Of a DNA stretch of 6,188 nt, positions 4,419 through 6,188 are shown piece after piece; the first letter of the stretch is position 1; each line of letters opens with the position of its first letter. Position numbers and translations under genes: made by a program. This stretch comes from Maricaulis sp042095695 (GTDB lineage Bacteria > Pseudomonadota > Alphaproteobacteria > Caulobacterales > Maricaulaceae), in NCBI GenBank assembly GCA_042095695.1, contig JBELMP010000147.1, forward strand, positions 1 through 6,188, written 5' to 3'. Below the pieces are notes generated by a model. It did not search any database and was not told the DNA's origin. It saw only the letters and a program-made list of their open reading frames with translations.

Positions 4419-6188
4419 ATGACCCATATCAAGACCGGAATATCCATCCTCGCGCTGGCTGTGCTGGCGACCGCCTGCAGCCAGCCCGCAAGCAATGAAT
4501 CAAGCGAAATTGCCAGCAATCCGCCGCCAAGCCGCGAAGGCCTGGCACCGGGGCTGTACGATGCCGAGGAAGTCAGCTGGAATGTCGAGCTGGTTCATGC
4601 CGAACGCACTCCGGAAGCTTTCGCGCCCGACAATGCGATGTGGGCGCCTGCGGTTGAAATGGCCTTGATGCAGGCGATGCGCGATGGCGAGGAAGTCGAC
4701 CGCCCGCCGAGTCCGATCTCGTTCGCCAATACGGATCTCGCCTTTTCCGGTGATCGGGTGATCATGGGCAATTGGCACGGTTTCAACATCTTTGAGACCC
4801 AGGACGACAGCTCCGTCGAGCACGTGCTTTCGGTGGTCTGTCCCGGCGGTCAGGGCGATGTCAGTGTGCACGGGAATCTCGTCTTCCGCTCGGTCGAAGA
4901 CAATCGTGGACGTCTGGATTGTGGTTCCGGCGGTGTTGAAGGGGAAAGCAGCGCGGAACGTTTTCGCGGTGTCCAGATTTTCGACATTTCCGATATGAAC
5001 AATGTTCGCCAGGTTGCCGCCGTACAAACCTGTCGCGGTTCGCATACCCATACGCTTGTGCCTGATCTCAACGATCCAAGCGCAATTTATGTCTACAATT
5101 CGGGTACTTCATCCGTCCGCCCGTCGAGTGAGCTGGAGATTTGCTCTGATGGTGAGCCGGAAGAGAACCCGGATACGGCGCTTTACTCGATCGACGTGAT
5201 CCGCGTTCCGCTGGCGTCGCCGGAAGACGCTGCCATCGTCAATCGTCCGCGGATCTTTGCTGACCGCGAAACAGGGGAGATTGCCGGACTCTGGCGGGGT
5301 GGCCAGCTTGAAGAGGAAGCCCAGGAGACCTCGGTTACCAATCAGTGTCACGACATCAATGTCTATCCGGAAATGGGTCTGGCGGCCGGTGCCTGTAGCG
5401 GAAATGGTATTCTGCTCGACATTTCGGACCCCGCCAATCCGGCCCGGATCAGCGAAATGTCCGATCCGAACATGGCGTATTGGCATGCTGCGCTCTTCAA
5501 CAATGACGCCAACAAGATCCTGTTCACTGACGAGTGGGGCGGTGGCCTCGGCGCGCGTTGTCGCGCAGAGGACCCGGAGACCTGGGGTGCCAACATCATC
5601 GCCGACATCACCGAGGGTGGCCTGGAAGGGCGTGCGATTTTCAAGATTCCGAATACCCAGTCGGCGGTAGAGAATTGCGTGGCCCATAATGGATCGCTCG
5701 TCCCGATTCCGGGACGCGATATCATTGTCCAGGGTTGGTATTCCGGCGGTATCTCGGTAATCGATTTCACTGACAGCAATAACCCGTTCGAGATTGCCTT
5801 CTTCGACCGCGGCCCGCTGGATGCCGAGCAGCTCTTCCTGGGCGGCAACTGGGCAGCCTATTGGCACAATGGCCTTGTCTATGCCCCGGAGATTGTTCGT
5901 GGTCTGGACATCTTCCGCCTCCTGCCGAGCGAATACATCTCGGAAAATGAGCTGGCTGCCGCCGATCTGATCCGTTTCGACGAAGCCAATACCCAGACGC
6001 AAATGCGTTTTGAATGGCCGGACGAACCGGTCGTGGCGATGGCCTACGTGGATCAGCTGAGCCGCTCTGGTGCGCTGACCGACGCCATGGCCGACACGGT
6101 GCGTGCAGCGGTCAATGCTGGCTCTGCCGGCGATGACCTGATGAGCGCGTTGGCGGCGGCTGCCGAAGGTGCTGAAGGCGCTGACGGA
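4419..6188 (+). CDS. LVIVD-type beta-propeller lipoprotein, 3' end outside window
   Basis: An open frame of 590 codons that runs past the right edge without a stop. The start has a short signal sequence and a lipobox-like LATAC with Cys20; Ser21 at +2 suggests outer-membrane sorting, though -3 is Ala and not the usual Leu/Val/Ile. The body looks like a beta-propeller of LVIVD-repeat type: GVQIFDISDMNNV (184-196), GILLDISDPANPARI (330-344) and GISVIDFTDSNNPFEI (444-459), with weaker repeats near 118-125 and 494-500. His residues recur at comparable places: NWH (120), HGN (151), SHTH (209, 211), QCH (311), YWH (356), CVAH (423), YWH (483). Eight Cys follow the lipobox, so disulfides are possible. 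After residue 525 the sequence becomes helical and Ala-rich. A GGGGAG stretch lies 3 nt before the ATG. It is almost certainly cotranscribed with the DUF305 gene. Substrate and activity are unknown. Confidence 0.85.
   Translation, partial: MTHIKTGISILALAVLATACSQPASNESSEIASNPPPSREGLAPGLYDAEEVSWNVELVHAERTPEAFAPDNAMWAPAVEMALMQAMRDGEEVDRPPSPISFANTDLAFSGDRVIMGNWHGFNIFETQDDSSVEHVLSVVCPGGQGDVSVHGNLVFRSVEDNRGRLDCGSGGVEGESSAERFRGVQIFDISDMNNVRQVAAVQTCRGSHTHTLVPDLNDPSAIYVYNSGTSSVRPSSELEICSDGEPEENPDTALYSIDVIRVPLASPEDAAIVNRPRIFADRETGEIAGLWRGGQLEEEAQETSVTNQCHDINVYPEMGLAAGACSGNGILLDISDPANPARISEMSDPNMAYWHAALFNNDANKILFTDEWGGGLGARCRAEDPETWGANIIADITEGGLEGRAIFKIPNTQSAVENCVAHNGSLVPIPGRDIIVQGWYSGGISVIDFTDSNNPFEIAFFDRGPLDAEQLFLGGNWAAYWHNGLVYAPEIVRGLDIFRLLPSEYISENELAAADLIRFDEANTQTQMRFEWPDEPVVAMAYVDQLSRSGALTDAMADTVRAAVNAGSAGDDLMSALAAAAEGAEGADG

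Noticed and set aside
5109..6002. Long open frame on the - strand (297 codons) opposite the propeller gene
   Set aside because: The + strand has a lipoprotein signal and repeated LVIVD-like motifs throughout this stretch; the - strand frame has no recognisable domain or ribosome binding site and is best explained as a shadow.

Overview
The window is a gene-dense stretch of about 6.2 kb. Every gene I can support is on the + strand. The gene families, the alphaproteobacterial type of FolD neighbourhood (YggT, DUF167, FolD), moderately high GC and many GTG or weak Shine-Dalgarno starts suggest an alphaproteobacterium. A marine Maricaulales/Hyphomonadales-like lineage is my best guess, but it rests on general resemblance only.

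Layout. Positions 1-1373 hold a housekeeping cluster: the C-terminal half of a YggT membrane protein (cut by the window edge), a small DUF167/YggU protein with a disturbed 5' end, and a complete folD whose start overlaps the DUF167 stop. A 101-bp gap leads to a stand-alone receiver-domain response regulator (1475-1894), followed by a complete AIM24/TIGR00266-family protein (1965-2756).

Positions 2757-3635 are an iron-storage unit: bacterioferritin-associated ferredoxin (bfd) followed by bacterioferritin (bfr). Bfr oxidises and stores iron, and Bfd passes electrons to its heme to release it as Fe(II). The control regions are the most striking non-coding parts of the window. A continuous 15-bp hairpin ends on the bfd start codon, and its two arms contain GGAGG and CCTCC. 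A TGA-N9-TCA palindrome sits on a candidate promoter just before bfr.

Positions 3726-6188 are a two-gene envelope unit with a 9-bp gap: an exported DUF305 protein rich in His and Met, then a large lipoprotein with LVIVD-type beta-propeller repeats and recurring His motifs, which runs off the right edge. Their close coupling and metal-ligand-rich sequences suggest a joint extracytoplasmic metal-related (possibly copper) role; this is inference.

No RNA genes, insertion sequences, CRISPR arrays or phage genes were seen, and no gap longer than 300 bases lacks a gene. The candidates for something undescribed are the bfd start-site hairpin and the DUF305/His-propeller pair.
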